Virus record (IMG/VR): IMGVR_UViG_3300033148_007493
Coordinates: 1 to 25,415 of that record
DNA: 25,415 bases
Source of the DNA: a virus
Strand: one strand, 5' to 3'
The translations under genes and the position numbers were made by a program. How positions within the stretch are numbered: position 1 is the first letter of the stretch; each line of letters starts with the position of its first letter. A model generated the notes under the pieces. It was not told the DNA's origin, made no database searches, and saw nothing but the letters and a program-made list of their open reading frames with translations. Below are positions 1 through 6,317 of this stretch, one piece after another.

Positions 1-753
1 ATGAATCTTTTCGCCTGGCCTTAATCCTAATAAATAATATTCCGCCTTCATTAATTTTATTAAATCACGTACTCTAAAAGCTGGCATTAAAGGAATAAAT
101 ATTTCCCCTCCTTTGCCATTTTTTAAAGCATAAAAAATAATATCTACTGCTTCATCAACAAATAACCAGAATCTTGTTGCTTCTTCATGTGTTAAAGGTA
201 ACTTGTTAGTTGTTTTCAGTATATTTTCAAATATGGGTATTAAGGACCCCCTGCTTCCCATTACATTTCCGTATCGTGTCATAGTAAAAATAGTTTGTTT
301 ACAAATATTTGCCTGCATAAAATACTTTTCCATTATCGCCTTTGTTAATCCGTATGTATTTATGGGGAAAACTGCTTTATCGGTTCCTATTGCAATCGTC
401 ACGGGAATAGCATTCTGAAGACATGCATTAATAACATTTATCGAACCACCAATATTAGTTTTCACTGCTTCTTCAGGATAATATTCGCATACAGGCACTT
501 GCTTTAAAGCTGCTGCATGAATAACGTAATCCACTCCCTTGATAACTTTTTCTACTCCTTTACGATCCCTTACGTCGCATATTATAAACTTTAATCTATT
601 AGAATTATATTTATTTTTCATAATATATTGCTTATATTCATCACGTGATACGATTATAATGATTGTTTCTTTGTAATCATTTAATATTCTATTAACCAAT
701 GCATGACCTAATGTTCCCGTACCGCCTGTAATTAGTATTTTTTTTCCATCCAT
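1..753 (-). CDS. NAD-dependent nucleotide-sugar dehydratase/epimerase (PseB/CapD-like), C-terminus cut by window edge
   Basis: The frame is open from ATG at 753 to the left edge (251 codons). It has a Rossmann dinucleotide motif GGTGTLG (residues 10-16), the family signature HAAALKQVP (79-87), TDKA (124-127), a YxxxK catalytic pair in YGLTK (134-138), RYGNVMGSRGS (160-170) and LRPGEK (244-249). These match short-chain dehydrogenases of the polysaccharide-biosynthesis type (CapD, FlaA1/PseB), which act on UDP-GlcNAc as 4,6-dehydratase or epimerase in the cytoplasm. Family members are about 330 residues, so some 80 residues are missing to the left. The start overlaps the end of the upstream phage gene by 22 bases, so it is cotranscribed with it. 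A role in host surface-sugar or virion modification is inference; the exact substrate cannot be read. Confidence 0.88.
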   Translation of the reverse strand, partial: MDGKKILITGGTGTLGHALVNRILNDYKETIIIIVSRDEYKQYIMKNKYNSNRLKFIICDVRDRKGVEKVIKGVDYVIHAAALKQVPVCEYYPEEAVKTNIGGSINVINACLQNAIPVTIAIGTDKAVFPINTYGLTKAIMEKYFMQANICKQTIFTMTRYGNVMGSRGSLIPIFENILKTTNKLPLTHEEATRFWLFVDEAVDIIFYALKNGKGGEIFIPLMPAFRVRDLIKLMKAEYYLLGLRPGEKIH

Positions 754-1082
754 TTTCTTAAATAATCCCTTGCTTTTTTATCGTTATCCTGAACTACTAA
801 TCTCGACATATGGCAAAGATTGCGCACTTCTTTTCTGCATTGTTCTAATGCTTTAACAAAGCCTTTTTTATATTGAGTATTCGGCATTTTATATAATTTA
901 TTTAATTGTTTTTTCCATTCATCTTTTAATCTAATTAAATCCCGTCGAACTCTTAACCATTTGAAAATTCCTCTGGTCAAAAGAATATAATATATTTTAT
1001 TTTCATCGATATCGGGATATAGCCATTTAAAATCTTTAACAATATAACTTACTTTATTCTGTCGTATCTGATTTATATCCAT
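732..1082 (-). CDS. Hypothetical phage protein, basic, 116 aa
   Basis: A complete frame of 116 residues, rich in Lys and Arg, with no signal peptide or membrane segment. The C-terminal half (about residues 65-113) carries GFVKALEQCRKEVRNLCH followed by a charged segment ending RKWMEKK, probably helical. I do not recognise the family. The start has only a weak purine-rich ribosome site. Its last 22 bases overlap the start of the sugar dehydratase gene, and 2 bases separate it from the gene upstream, so all three are in one leftward operon. Confidence 0.7.
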   Translation of the reverse strand: MDINQIRQNKVSYIVKDFKWLYPDIDENKIYYILLTRGIFKWLRVRRDLIRLKDEWKKQLNKLYKMPNTQYKKGFVKALEQCRKEVRNLCHMSRLVVQDNDKKARDYLRKWMEKKY

Positions 1083-1084
1083 TT

Positions 1085-1441
1085 TTAAAACTCTCTAAAA
1101 AAATGTTTTTCCCCATCTTGTACCACTAATATATATAATCCCTTTACGCATGCCCAACCATCGGTGGAAATAGGATGTCGTCGATTTATATGCAAAAAAG
1201 TAAATTCAACAATATAACCATTAAAAAATTGCTTATAATAATTGCACCAGAATCTTGAATACCGTTCTGGTACTTCATTTTTAGGCATTTCAGAATATTT
1301 TTCATCTAAAAGTCTATATTTATCTTCAATTCTGTTTAAAGCCTCCTGGGGATTTTCAGGATTTTCTTGTATAGTTTTATAACATTCTTCCATTATTTCT
1401 TTTGCTGTTTTATATTCCTGAACACCAAATCCAAATATCAT
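1085..1441 (-). CDS. Hypothetical phage protein, 118 aa
   Basis: A 118-residue soluble protein. The first 60 residues look helical and acidic (EIMEECYKTIQENPENPQEA). The second half has aromatic and beta-like stretches (FWCNYYKQFFNGYIVEFTF). No known domain was recognised. The start is supported by an AAAGGAG ribosome site lying inside the end of the upstream small membrane gene, with which it overlaps by 4 bases (ATGA), a sign of translational coupling. Confidence 0.7.
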   Translation of the reverse strand: MIFGFGVQEYKTAKEIMEECYKTIQENPENPQEALNRIEDKYRLLDEKYSEMPKNEVPERYSRFWCNYYKQFFNGYIVEFTFLHINRRHPISTDGWACVKGLYILVVQDGEKHFFREF

Positions 1442-1608
1442 TCTTTTACTCCTTTATCTTCTAAATATTTGCGTAATTCAGATATTTCTTTTATTTCCTT
1501 TACTATTTGTATTATAGCAACAATTAAAAGAATAGCCGGTATCAATCTATTTATAGGGAAAAAAACAGTAATTAATGCCATAACTATAAGTATTAATATT
1601 GCAACCAC
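1438..1608 (-). CDS. Small two-helix membrane protein, GTG start, 56 aa
   Basis: A 56-residue frame begins with GTG at 1608, preceded by a run AGGGGGG a few bases upstream that serves as ribosome site. Residues 1-16 (VVAILILIVMALITVF) and 22-36 (LIPAILLIVAIIQIV) are strongly hydrophobic and separated by a short loop FPINR. The last 20 residues are charged and helical. The shape resembles class II holins or small inner-membrane phage proteins, but it does not sit beside a visible lysis gene, so holin is only one possibility. The TGA overlaps the next ATG (ATGA). Confidence 0.6.
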   Translation of the reverse strand: MVAILILIVMALITVFFPINRLIPAILLIVAIIQIVKEIKEISELRKYLEDKGVKE

Positions 1609-1633
1609 ATTTCCCCCCCTTTTGTTTATTATT

Positions 1634-1785
1634 ATTGCCCACAGGTAGAGGCCATTCTCCTCTACACGGCAACATTAGGTCGTTATTGCCTCGAAAGCCT
1701 GCCTTGAACTTTCTATCGAGAATTAATCAAGGTAGCCATCCCTATCATAATTCTCTAGTGTCTCTCTTCCACCACTGTGGGCAAT
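1634..1785 (-). ncRNA. Structured RNA element, copy A, tRNA-like outer frame
   Basis: Positions 1775-1785 and 1634-1644 form a perfect 11-bp terminal stem. Read on the - strand, UG follows, then a 3-bp D-arm-like hairpin (GUG at 1772-1770, loop GAAGAGAGA, CAC at 1760-1758). A variable interior of about 90 nt comes next. Last is a 7-bp hairpin with a 7-nt loop (1665-1645, loop AGAAUGG) that abuts the 3' strand of the terminal stem, as a T-arm abuts an acceptor stem. Copy B at 4445-4592 has the same frame with compensatory base changes. The interior contains an 8-bp stem (GAGAAUUA/UAAUUCUC), a GAAAG/CUUUC hairpin and a GGCAA/UUGCC hairpin. It lies between two small genes of the leftward operon. 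I do not recognise the family. Confidence 0.72.
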
Positions 1786-1796
1786 TTAAAATTACA

Positions 1797-1964
1797 TTAA
1801 TACCCTTCTATTATCTTTCCCTTCAACCTGCTTTTGTAAAGTTCATTTAATCTGTCCCAGACATTAACATTTCTGGCATAAATAATTAGATGTTTCAAAT
1901 TAATTTCATATCTTTCATTAGAAATTAAATCAGGTAAACATTTTCTTTGTTTTTTATTTTTCAT
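1797..1964 (-). CDS. Small basic hypothetical protein, 55 aa
   Basis: A 55-residue frame starts at ATG 1964, preceded by AAGGAAA about 7 bases upstream. It begins with a highly basic MKNKKQRK segment and continues as a probable helix-rich domain containing NLKHLIIYARNVNVWDRL. The family is not recognised. It ends 11 bases before structured RNA copy A, so the RNA would be the 3' flank of this gene in the operon transcript. Confidence 0.6.
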   Translation of the reverse strand: MKNKKQRKCLPDLISNERYEINLKHLIIYARNVNVWDRLNELYKSRLKGKIIEGY

Positions 1965-1984
1965 AATCTATTTCCTTTTTTAAA

Positions 1985-2257
1985 TTATATGCTCCAATTT
2001 GGATATTCGTTATTATTTTGGCTTTCGTTGTTTCTCCATTTTTCTATAATTCTAACAGAATCATTAATTACAGAAATAAGGAATTGTTTATCTTCTTCAT
2101 TTTCTGCTTTCATAGAAATTCTACGACCAGAACATTCTAACCATCTATTAATTATACTAATTAGAAATTCTGGGTATTTAATTATTTCTAAACAATTTTC
2201 AAGTTTATCTATAGCTTCATATAAAATATCTTTTATCTCAGTAATTTTTTCACTCAT
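1985..2257 (-). CDS. Hypothetical helical protein, 90 aa
   Basis: I chose ATG 2257 (MSEKITEIKDILYEAI) because TTGGAAGA precedes it at a proper distance. The ATG 45 bases upstream has no ribosome site. The product is 90 residues, mostly helical and amphipathic, with a Cys at about residue 41 and an Asn-rich tail. No domain was recognised. It is the first gene downstream of the DnaA-box region and a polypurine tract at 2303-2345, and is transcribed away from them. Confidence 0.62.
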   Translation of the reverse strand: MSEKITEIKDILYEAIDKLENCLEIIKYPEFLISIINRWLECSGRRISMKAENEEDKQFLISVINDSVRIIEKWRNNESQNNNEYPNWSI

Positions 2258-2302
2258 TGTTTCTTCCAATTTTAAAATTTTCGATACTACAGTAAAAAAC
2301 AA

Positions 2303-2490
2303 AAAGAAAAAAGAAAGAAAGAACCAAAGAAAGAAAAAAGAAAAATAGTGTGTTTTATTTTATTAATAAATTTAAATACTTTATTTTCTTTGGGGAGTAG
2401 CCCCTACAGTAACCCCTATTGTAGGTTATCCACAATCTATCTACAAGTTATCCCCAATTAAAATAAAGATATGTCAAAGAGCGAAGAATT
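2303..2490. other. Origin-like intergenic region: polypurine tract, AT-rich stretch, DnaA boxes
   Basis: The region has a run of A/G at 2303-2345 and an AT-rich stretch at about 2350-2392. It then has a perfect DnaA box TTATCCACA at 2426-2434. A near copy TTATCCCCA lies at 2448-2456, both inside a 12-bp direct repeat GTTATCCNCAAT spaced 22 bases apart (2425 and 2447), with a weaker third copy near 2409. Small inverted repeats (CTACA/TGTAG, GGGG/CCCC) flank it. It lies beside the replisome organizer gene, as phage origins often do. Origin function is inference; the repeats could instead be a repressor operator. Confidence 0.5.
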
Positions 2491-2496
2491 TTAATA

Positions 2497-3170
2497 CTAA
2501 CCGCCTTTATCCCTAAATTCATAACCACAATTATAACACAAACTTTGGTCTATTTCAATTTTTTTATTACATTTTGGGCACTTTAAGGGTTTTTTAAGTT
2601 TTAAAAACTCTCTGGGTTTACCTCCTGCCCTTTCTATTGCCCAAACCAAGCATGCATAATAGTCACTTTTATACTTTTTACCTTTTGCCATCTTATATGA
2701 TGAAAGTATTTCTAATGCCTCTCTTGTAAGTTTTTCTCCATAGTTAGTACAAAGTTTATTATATTCTTCTTCAGTTAATCGTACAGCCGGAAAATATTCT
2801 TTCTTTTTTTCTTGTTTATCTTCAGTGGGTCTATTTTGGATAGTTTATGTTTTTCTAATAAATTTATTATGTTTTGCATTAAGTTAGATTTACTATTAAA
2901 ATTGATTTTACCATATTGAAACTTGCAATAATCGATTATAAACCATTTTCCATTCGGTAATACTTCTATATTATTGTTTGTTTTTTTGATAAAACTATCA
3001 AAATCTATTTTCGTACCTATTTGAAATTCAGCAAGTTCCTTATCTGCATCCCATACTCCCACAGCATCGCAGTTTGATGTAATATAATACCAGAAAGTCT
3101 TTTCTTCGGGTAACAATCTCCGGAACCAGTCTTTTTTCCAGATGTCTGCGTCGTGTAATTTTTTTCTCAT
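2497..3170 (-). CDS. Phage replisome organizer (replication initiation) protein with C-terminal zinc ribbon, split by a frame change
   Basis: The N-terminal frame (3170 to 2775) carries WKKDWFRRLLPEEKTFWYY and CDAVGVWDADKELAEF, typical of the N-terminal winged-helix part of phage replisome organizers. It ends just after a lysine-rich linker. The -1 frame then continues with VRLTEEEYNKL, YGEKLTREALEILSSYK and GKKYKSDYYACLVW, the usual C-terminal part of the same family, and finishes at 2497. The switch point is at or near the homopolymer at 2804-2810 (seven A on the coding strand), where one more A would restore a single frame. Added at the end is a zinc ribbon CPKC-x9-CYNC. The protein would recruit helicase at the nearby origin. 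The C-terminal part alone also looks like a 64-aa frame from 2691. Confidence 0.75.
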
Positions 3171-3427
3171 TTTTTATACTTTTCCCACATGTTTTTATCT
3201 ATTTTTTTCTTATAAATATTTTCATGTACATGGAAATATCCGTCTTCAAGTAACCAAACTTGAGACATATAGGAAGGAATTTTTGTAGCTTTTTCAATTT
3301 CTCTGGTATCAACATAACCATTAGTATACAACATTTTTTTAGAAAAGTCAAGAACTTTTTGCTTCTTTCTTAATATTTTGTAATCTTCAAAATCTTCATT
3401 ATAGTTATCTATTACCATATCACACAT
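3167..3427 (-). CDS. Hypothetical protein, possible winged-helix, 86 aa
   Basis: An 86-residue frame whose stop overlaps the replisome organizer start (ATGA), so the two are coupled. Residues about 37-66 (YVDTREIEKATKIPSYMSQVWLL by pattern: a helix, a turn and a second helix followed by GYFHVHENIY) could form a small winged helix, but no family was recognised. Its position next to a replication initiator fits a replication accessory or regulator. The function is unassigned. Confidence 0.6.
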   Translation of the reverse strand: MCDMVIDNYNEDFEDYKILRKKQKVLDFSKKMLYTNGYVDTREIEKATKIPSYMSQVWLLEDGYFHVHENIYKKKIDKNMWEKYKK

Positions 3428-3453
3428 TTTAAAATCTCAAATATATATTTCAT

Positions 3454-3642
3454 TTATTCTCTTTTTAATTCATTAAAAGGATATGCATTTTCCATATAAA
3501 ATTTTGTGGCAGCAAATGTAACGGCATCTTTTATCTCATAAAATGTTAATTTCCCTTCTGAAAGAATAGAATAGAATAAATTCACTAAATTACGAAATTC
3601 CGGTTCATTTAAATATCTTGTTTTCTGCTCTTCGAAATTCAT
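3454..3642 (-). CDS. Small conserved-type phage protein, 62 aa
   Basis: A 62-residue helical protein beginning MNFEEQKTRYLNEPEFRN and containing DAVTFAATKFY. The pattern of a short acidic N-terminus followed by a DAxxFAA helix resembles small hypothetical proteins found in many phage replication regions, with no known role. The start has a purine-rich GGAGAT-like ribosome site. It is cotranscribed with its neighbours. Confidence 0.6.
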   Translation of the reverse strand: MNFEEQKTRYLNEPEFRNLVNLFYSILSEGKLTFYEIKDAVTFAATKFYMENAYPFNELKRE

Positions 3643-3656
3643 TTTATATCTCCATT

Positions 3657-3926
3657 TTATCTATAATTTTCTTTAAACCATTTTATATAATTTTCTATAT
3701 TATTATTGTCGAATGCCTCGGGAACCATCCAGCCCCAATCTGTTTCAGGGCTGATACCATTATCAGATAGCCATTTCAGATATTTGCCAAGATGATCAAC
3801 CTTATTTTTTGTGTTGCATCTTATATCCAAATATTTCCCTAAATGTTCATGGTCATTAAGACATATCAAACATTTTTTATTTTTACAAAATGGGTGGTTT
3901 AAGCGAGGATAATTTAATTTTAGCAT
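3657..3926 (-). CDS. Hypothetical protein with Cys/His-rich N-terminus, 89 aa
   Basis: I prefer ATG 3926 (MLKLNYPRL) because TGAGG lies six bases upstream. The alternative ATG 3938 has no ribosome site. Residues about 12-28 contain CKNKKCLICLNDHEH, a Cys/His cluster that could bind zinc or be a degenerate recognition element. The remainder has two similar LGKYL segments (residues about 29 and 46) and an acidic C-terminal helix. The family is not recognised. Confidence 0.58.
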   Translation of the reverse strand: MLKLNYPRLNHPFCKNKKCLICLNDHEHLGKYLDIRCNTKNKVDHLGKYLKWLSDNGISPETDWGWMVPEAFDNNNIENYIKWFKENYR

Positions 3927-4012
3927 TTTATGCCTCATTTCTATTTATTTTTTTTGATATATTCGCCATCTTTCTTCTTTTCCTAAATAAAAATAATATA
4001 GAATCTTTCATC

Positions 4013-4390
4013 TTATAAAATCCTTTCAATAAGTTTTATTTTTTTATACATTTCAGTGCCCTCGTGCCAATTTCTATATCTACTTATTATCAACATTCCT
4101 TTTTCTAAGGGAGAACATAATAATAAGGGTGGTAATTTAACTTTGCCTTTCGCATTAACTTTCCATATTTCAAAGTTGTTTGGTATAGTAAAATTATAGA
4201 AATGTGTAAGAAATTCCAAAGCCGTTTTTAAATTAGAAAATACAGTTATATTATAACCATTTTCTGCACACCATCGGGGGCTTTTTACATATTTTTTTGT
4301 AGAATATGTAACGCAAGGCTTGCCTCGAATAATACTCGATATTAGCTCACCATTTTTATTGTAAACTACTTTAATTTTTTCTTTTTTCAT
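4013..4390 (-). CDS. Hypothetical phage protein, paralogue of the 6580-7014 product, 125 aa
   Basis: A 125-residue protein with a strong AGGAGG ribosome site. It shares an ordered pattern with the product at 6580-7014. Both have a KVV start, a V-x-Y strand, K[YF]V[KR][SA]P, A-x-x-GY-x-[IL]T-x-F, A-L-x-F and a closing G-T-x-M-[FY]-K-K segment. Such short alpha/beta proteins with a GY-x-x-T-F motif are common in phage accessory regions and have no established function. Structured RNA copy B lies just upstream of its leader. Confidence 0.65.
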   Translation of the reverse strand: MKKEKIKVVYNKNGELISSIIRGKPCVTYSTKKYVKSPRWCAENGYNITVFSNLKTALEFLTHFYNFTIPNNFEIWKVNAKGKVKLPPLLLCSPLEKGMLIISRYRNWHEGTEMYKKIKLIERIL

Positions 4391-4444
4391 TAAAAACCTC
4401 CTTTTTTTACTACATTTTAGGATTTTTCTACCATTCTAAAAATT

Positions 4445-4592
4445 ATTGCCTGCCGGTACAGGCCATTCTCCTGTACACGATTGACTTCACAGTCTATTGC
4501 CTACTTTGAGAAAAATGTGGCCATTATTTTCCTCATTTCATGCATAGTCAATCTACCTGATATAGCGTCTCTCTTCCGCCACGGCAGACAAT
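4445..4592 (-). ncRNA. Structured RNA element, copy B, tRNA-like outer frame
   Basis: The terminal stem is 11 bp (4582-4592 with 4445-4455). It contains one U-G wobble on the - strand that would be a C-A mismatch on the + strand, so the RNA is read leftward. A GCG/CGC D-arm-like hairpin (4579-4577 with 4567-4565) has the same loop GAAGAGAGA as copy A. A 7-bp hairpin (4476-4456) has the same 7-nt loop AGAAUGG. Relative to copy A, pairs change together: three in the terminal stem, one in the D-like stem, and one G-C to C-G in the T-like stem. The interior differs. An 8-bp GAUUGACU/AGUCAAUC helix encloses a 10-bp hairpin with a G-U pair. It sits between two small operon genes. Confidence 0.74.
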
Positions 4593-4621
4593 TAATCGTT
4601 CATTCTGGTCATCCCGTTCAT

Positions 4622-4924
4622 TTAATGGATTTCATTTGCTGATTTCTTGAAATCATACCAATTAATTGTATCATCTAATCTGTTTTTTGATACTTCTTTT
4701 TCGAACTCATTTTCAAACCAATCTTTTGCCTTCTGTCTGGTAGTAAAATTGTTTACATTAAGCCCTGTATACAATTCTGTTATCACCCAGAAATTATTTT
4801 TTCTTTTACCTACGGCAAATTGATAGCCGTACTTCTCGCCAAGAAAATAACCTTGCATTTTTACAAAACTATAATTTTGTTTTTTCATATCGAAACATCT
4901 TATATTATATTCTACCTTTTTCAT
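4622..4924 (-). CDS. Hypothetical phage protein, 100 aa
   Basis: A 100-residue soluble protein with an AAGGGG ribosome site. The middle (residues about 25-70) reads as a small beta sheet followed by a helix: GYFLGEKYGYQFAVGK, FWVITELYTGL, then TTRQKAKDWFENEFEKEV. The strand-rich core plus Thr-starting helix is a common layout for small phage proteins of unknown role. The family is not identified. Its 3' end lies 29 bases before RNA copy B. Confidence 0.65.
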   Translation of the reverse strand: MKKVEYNIRCFDMKKQNYSFVKMQGYFLGEKYGYQFAVGKRKNNFWVITELYTGLNVNNFTTRQKAKDWFENEFEKEVSKNRLDDTINWYDFKKSANEIH

Positions 4925-4936
4925 ATATTCCCCTTT

Positions 4937-5194
4937 TTATTTTCTTTTTTTTCTAATCCATTCCAGAATCTTTATATTTGATCCCCAACATTCTCTTGGC
5001 AACTCATCGTATAAAAAATATGCCCAATCTACTAAATGTTTTCTATTTATATCATCAGCAAAACAACATGTATCTACAAAATTATTCGTCAAAACAGAAT
5101 ATAGAAAATCTCCATTTATTATCCCATTTTCAATATATTGTCTTACTTCTTCTCTCATGTTTTCAGGTATTCTTTCATAATTTATATCATACAT
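4937..5194 (-). CDS. Conserved small phage protein, IPxxM...YIENGI type, 85 aa
   Basis: An 85-residue protein with IPENMREEVRQYIENGI near the N-terminus, FLYSVLTNNFVDTC, ADDINRKHLVDWAYFLYDELP and a closing CWGSNIKILEWI. This ordered pattern is shared by a widespread family of small proteins in phage early regions (IPxHMxxGxxRYIExGIxPGSFLxAVLxND...CWGS). I know the family by pattern; no biochemical role is established. The ribosome site is AGGGGG. Its start lies one base after the stop of the IS110-related gene, so the two are coupled. Confidence 0.75.
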   Translation of the reverse strand: MYDINYERIPENMREEVRQYIENGIINGDFLYSVLTNNFVDTCCFADDINRKHLVDWAYFLYDELPRECWGSNIKILEWIRKKRK

Positions 5195-5195
5195 T

Positions 5196-5822
5196 TTACT
5201 TCCCCCTAAAATTATATTTTTCTTTTATTGGCAAACCCTCAATTTCTCTCCATATTATATAAATATCTTTTAAAAACATTTTTATCATGTATCTTAATGC
5301 AGCTCTATGTCTGTGCATTTTAGATTTACCCCATCCTTCTTTTTCTTTTCTCTCTTTGTATTCATAATAATATCTCGAATATTTGTTTTTGTCAATTAAA
5401 AATTTTTTGCCTAAACCGTCTAAAAGTTTAGTTTTTAGAAATGCATTATAGCATCTTTTTTGGTTTTTTTGTAATCTATCTGCTTTCCCGTTAGTTACTC
5501 CCAAACCGCAAAATTTCCATAAACTACTTATAGTATCAGCTTTGTGAATATCTACTTCTGAAAGTAAAACAGCAATTGTTTTTTCTCCCAATCCTTTTAT
5601 TTCTATTAATTTTTTATATAATAAAAAATTTTTTAGTAACTTTTTAATATAATTTAATGTTTCTTTCTCTAATTCTGTAAATATTTTTTCATATCGCCCG
5701 AATAATTCCAATCCGCTATCAAAATCTCCATATGTGTTAATTTTATTGTTCATTATAATTCTCATTTTTTGGTAATAATAATAAAGTCTAACAACCTTTT
5801 TAAGTTTTTCTTTATTATTCAT
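5196..5822 (-). CDS. IS110-transposase-related (Transposase_20-like) protein lacking the DEDD nuclease domain
   Basis: A 208-residue protein. Residues 1-70 form a probable coiled coil. A helix-hairpin-helix-like segment follows with IKGLGEKTIAVLLSEV (about 74-89), then SSLWKFCGLGVTNGKAD (about 99-115), and a C-terminal RHRAALRYMIKMFLKDIY...WREIEGLPI segment. This matches the C-terminal domain of IS110-family recombinases and a group of stand-alone proteins of about 200-250 aa in uncultured microbes and their viruses. The N-terminal RuvC-like DEDD domain is absent. Where active IS110 enzymes have the catalytic Ser-Gly, this protein has Asn-Gly-Lys. It is therefore unlikely to transpose and may be a DNA- or RNA-binding derivative. 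A structured RNA lies 24 bases upstream. Confidence 0.72.
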   Translation of the reverse strand: MNNKEKLKKVVRLYYYYQKMRIIMNNKINTYGDFDSGLELFGRYEKIFTELEKETLNYIKKLLKNFLLYKKLIEIKGLGEKTIAVLLSEVDIHKADTISSLWKFCGLGVTNGKADRLQKNQKRCYNAFLKTKLLDGLGKKFLIDKNKYSRYYYEYKERKEKEGWGKSKMHRHRAALRYMIKMFLKDIYIIWREIEGLPIKEKYNFRGK

Positions 5823-5845
5823 AATATTTTCTTATAATTTATATT

Positions 5846-5925
5846 GAAAGAAGAGCAACCTGATTCAACAATTATGGTTTGCTCAACAAAGTAAGTACTC
5901 TTTTCCAAAGGGTTACTCTTCTTTC
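5846..5925 (-). ncRNA. Long hairpin RNA in the leader of the IS110-related gene
   Basis: Positions 5911-5925 and 5846-5860 form a 15-bp stem. It is fully paired with one U-G wobble on the - strand, whereas the + strand would have a C-A mismatch. The enclosed 50 nt could fold further. An alternative 6-bp hairpin CCAAAG/CTTTGG (5925-5930 with 5905-5910) would use one side of the long stem, so two exclusive folds exist. No U-run follows, so it is not an ordinary terminator. It may be a leader structure or RNA partner of the downstream protein. Confidence 0.5.
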
Positions 5926-6016
5926 TTTGGTACTTCTATTAACCCTTCCTTTTTAAAAACATTCTCGCAAACTCTTGATTATAGGGTGACTCAATATAAA
6001 CGGTATTAAAAAACTC
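5913..6016 (-). pseudogene. Possible remnant of a small phage gene
   Basis: Between 6016 and about 5960 the - strand reads TVYIESPYNQEFARM, a segment with normal coding character and no start codon. One frame change at T5/A5 near 5965 leads into KKEGLIEVPKKEE and a stop at 5913, inside the 5' side of the long hairpin. The phrase SPYNxEF occurs in small phage proteins. It could equally be chance, as the AT-rich leader is otherwise open only over short stretches. Confidence 0.3.
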
Positions 6017-6099
6017 CTATTATTAGGTTTTCTTTTCTTTATAGGCTAAACTCTAACCTATTGGTTTTCTCGGCAAATATGGTATTATTTTATTTCTTC

Positions 6100-6306
6100 T
6101 TATTTTTTTGTTTTCTTTGCTTTTTTTATTAGTCTTTTTCTATTTTTATATCCATCTTGATATCCTTTATCATATCCATAAGTATAACCCAAACTATAGA
6201 TAATATCACTATTTGATGTGTTTTTATAAGAAATATTTGTATATTTTTGTAAATTTATTTTTTCTTTACAATTTGGGCATCTTATAGTTAAATCGTTATC
6301 TTTCAT
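6100..6306 (-). CDS. Small protein with one CPNC knuckle and Gly-Tyr repeats, 68 aa
   Basis: A 68-residue frame with CPNCKEKI near the N-terminus. This is only one half of a zinc ribbon, with no second Cys pair. A GYTYGYDKGYQDGYKN stretch (about residues 40-55) and a lysine-rich tail follow. The GY-x-x-GY repeat resembles short segments seen in phage and host small proteins of unknown role. The ribosome site is weak. Its start is 12 bases from the end of the broken SQNHHINGH gene. Confidence 0.55.
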   Translation of the reverse strand: MKDNDLTIRCPNCKEKINLQKYTNISYKNTSNSDIIYSLGYTYGYDKGYQDGYKNRKRLIKKAKKTKK

Positions 6307-6317
6307 TTTAGTTCTTT

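Noticed and set aside
203-418. + strand ORFs over 203-418, 1367-1850, 1947-2348 and similar
   Set aside because: They are antisense shadows of leftward genes with supported ribosome sites.
1645-1665. Mini-ORF ATG inside the AGAAUGG loop (both copies give a seven-codon frame)
   Set aside because: The peptide residues are not conserved, and the spacing from AGGAG to ATG is too short for normal initiation.
2804-2810. Programmed -1 frameshift in the replisome organizer
   Set aside because: The A7 register is G_AAA_AAA, not a classic slippery heptamer; an indel is the simpler reading.
1634-4592. The two elements as insertion sequences or MITEs with 11-bp inverted ends
   Set aside because: The ends differ between copies in a compensating way and no target duplication is seen; that points to RNA folding, not mobile ends.
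5823-6080. Calling the 5846-5925 hairpin a bridge RNA
   Set aside because: No two-loop target/donor structure and no insertion-sequence ends are visible, so only a structured leader can be claimed.
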